Assembly: GCF_020782875.1 (NCBI RefSeq)
Contig: NZ_JAJGBN010000004.1
Location: 124,001-188,000, forward strand
Direction of reading: 5' to 3'
Source: Allomuricauda sp. M10
Lineage (GTDB): Bacteria; Bacteroidota; Bacteroidia; Flavobacteriales; Flavobacteriaceae
DNA: 64,000 nt
Shown here: piece after piece, positions 63,257 to 64,000 of the stretch
Layout of the letters: each line of letters begins with the position of its first letter
How positions within the stretch are numbered: the stretch's first letter is position 1
The notes under the pieces: model-generated
What the model was told of the DNA's origin: nothing
The model's input: only the letters and a program-made list of their open reading frames with translations
Databases searched by the model: none
Translations under genes and position numbers: made by a program

Positions 63257-64000
63257 ATGAAAAGAATTTTACCAATCATAGTGTTGATATTGCTTATTTC
63301 CTGCAAGCAGAACAAGACAGAAAACGATGAAACCACCGATACTGCTACCGAAGTGGAGGTTGAAACGCCTGCAGACGCGACCATCATTCCTATTGAACAT
63401 GCCACTGCCATTTTGGAATGGAACGGCAGTACTATATATATGGACCCCGTTGGAAGCAAAGAACTTTATGAAGGCCAAAAACCACCAACCTTGATTTTGA
63501 TCACGGATATCCATGGAGATCACTTCAGTATGGAAACGTTACAGGTATTGGATACGGTTAAAGCAACCGTGATTGCTCCAAAAGCGGTTGCCGATCAAAT
63601 TCCTGCCGATTTTAGATCTCCCGTTATCGTGATGAACAATGGCGAGACCAAGAATTTCTCCGGAATTACGGTGGAAGCCATCCCCATGTACAATCTTAGG
63701 GAAGAAGCCCTCAACTTTCACACCAAGGGAAGAGGCAATGGGTACGTGTTGACATTGGGTGAAGAACGACTTTACTTTTCAGGGGATACAGAGGATATTC
63801 CTGAAATGAGGGCTTTACAAAATATAGATAAAGCCTTCGTTTGTATGAACCTACCGTTTACCATGACGGAAACAAGTGCCGCTGATGCCGTATTGGAATT
63901 CAAACCGAAAGAAGTGTATCCTTATCATTATAGAGGCCGTCCGGATGTAAGCGACGTAGATAAATTCAAAACCTTGGTGAACGAAGGTGACCCCAATATT
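63257..64000 (+). CDS. MBL-fold metallo-hydrolase lipoprotein, 3'-truncated by window edge
   Basis: The first 248 codons; no stop before the window end. The N-terminus is a lipoprotein signal with L-L-I-S-C (Cys near residue 16), followed by a Thr/Glu-rich linker. The mature part has the beta-lactamase-fold pattern of UlaG-like proteins: T-D-I-H-G-D-H-F-S (metal motif H-x-x-D-H variant), F-S-G-D-T-E-D-I and Y-P-Y-H-Y-R-G. Substrate unknown. Confidence 0.85.
   Translation, partial: MKRILPIIVLILLISCKQNKTENDETTDTATEVEVETPADATIIPIEHATAILEWNGSTIYMDPVGSKELYEGQKPPTLILITDIHGDHFSMETLQVLDTVKATVIAPKAVADQIPADFRSPVIVMNNGETKNFSGITVEAIPMYNLREEALNFHTKGRGNGYVLTLGEERLYFSGDTEDIPEMRALQNIDKAFVCMNLPFTMTETSAADAVLEFKPKEVYPYHYRGRPDVSDVDKFKTLVNEGDPNI

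Noticed and set aside
1..64000. CRISPR arrays, insertion sequences, prophage genes, tRNA or rRNA genes
   Set aside because: No regularly spaced repeats, transposase or phage protein frames, CCA-ended cloverleaves or rRNA-like stretches were recognised by reading; a tool scan could still find a small tRNA.

Overview
The window is about 64 kb of chromosomal DNA from a member of the Bacteroidota, most likely a marine Flavobacteriaceae close to Muricauda/Allomuricauda (genus is an inference from protein similarity remembered, not searched). Signs of this lineage are: flavobacterial families of unknown function (DUF6146, DUF6787, DUF4834, DUF2167-type), TonB-dependent receptors with carboxypeptidase-regulatory N-domains, BatA-type proteins, promoters of the TAnnTTTG (-7) type, AT-rich leaders with little Shine-Dalgarno signal, and a sulfonolipid (capnine) gene pair. 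Gene content is almost entirely ordinary core/accessory chromosome. I see no rRNA, tRNA, prophage, insertion sequence or CRISPR array.

Layout. 0-4.3 kb: a DUF937 protein cut by the window edge, two small flavobacterial families, and a His-rich small periplasmic protein followed by a metal-type TonB receptor that carries a one-base frameshift. 4.3-9.2 kb: folE-msrA, a LolD-like ATPase, a TIGR02757 protein, an ArsR/AHSA1 pair with an operator-like repeat, and a membrane LytTR regulator. 9.3-16.1 kb: secreted hydrolases (beta-lactamase-like, S10 peptidase, SGNH), a Tat-exported Gfo/Idh oxidoreductase and a glycosyltransferase. 16.2-20.4 kb: a tightly packed run BatA-like protein / metal-site-degenerate dihydroorotase homologue / small membrane protein / esterase. 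20.4-28.5 kb: two REP-like palindromic elements, MBL hydrolase, a conserved cytosolic unknown, Bcp, an endonuclease III with no cysteines, a 47-aa protein, an ECF sigma factor and uvrA. 28.5-35.3 kb: a very basic secreted protein, then an overlapping minus-strand cluster for surface polysaccharide (DUF4834, YfhO, glycosyltransferase, Wzx-type flippase). 35.3-42.3 kb: outer-membrane and acetyltransferase genes, a GNAT-nitrilase fusion, and a zone of gene decay with remnants of a P1 peptidase and a YjbR-type gene. 42.4-44.8 kb: probable cysteate fatty-acyl transferase and cysteate synthase, i.e. the first committed steps to sulfonolipids needed for gliding in related bacteria. 44.9-51.1 kb: oligopeptidase B, YbaB, threonine aldolase, a large zinc protease. 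51.3-54.6 kb: a three-gene cassette of circularly permuted ATP-grasp, alpha-E protein and transglutaminase, a widespread but functionally undefined peptide-ligation/modification system. 54.7-64 kb: prfB with a programmed frameshift, an ArsC-family protein, a second TonB receptor, a 58-aa membrane protein, DUF2167 protein, fumC, a coiled-coil membrane protein and an MBL lipoprotein cut by the window end.

The items most worth following up are the sulfonolipid pair with an unexplained palindrome at its promoter/leader, the ATP-grasp/alpha-E/transglutaminase cassette, the dihydroorotase homologue that has lost its HxHxR metal/substrate motif, and three broken genes (TonB receptor frameshift, internally deleted P1 peptidase, YjbR stub). 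All family names are from recognition of sequence patterns; no database search was run.
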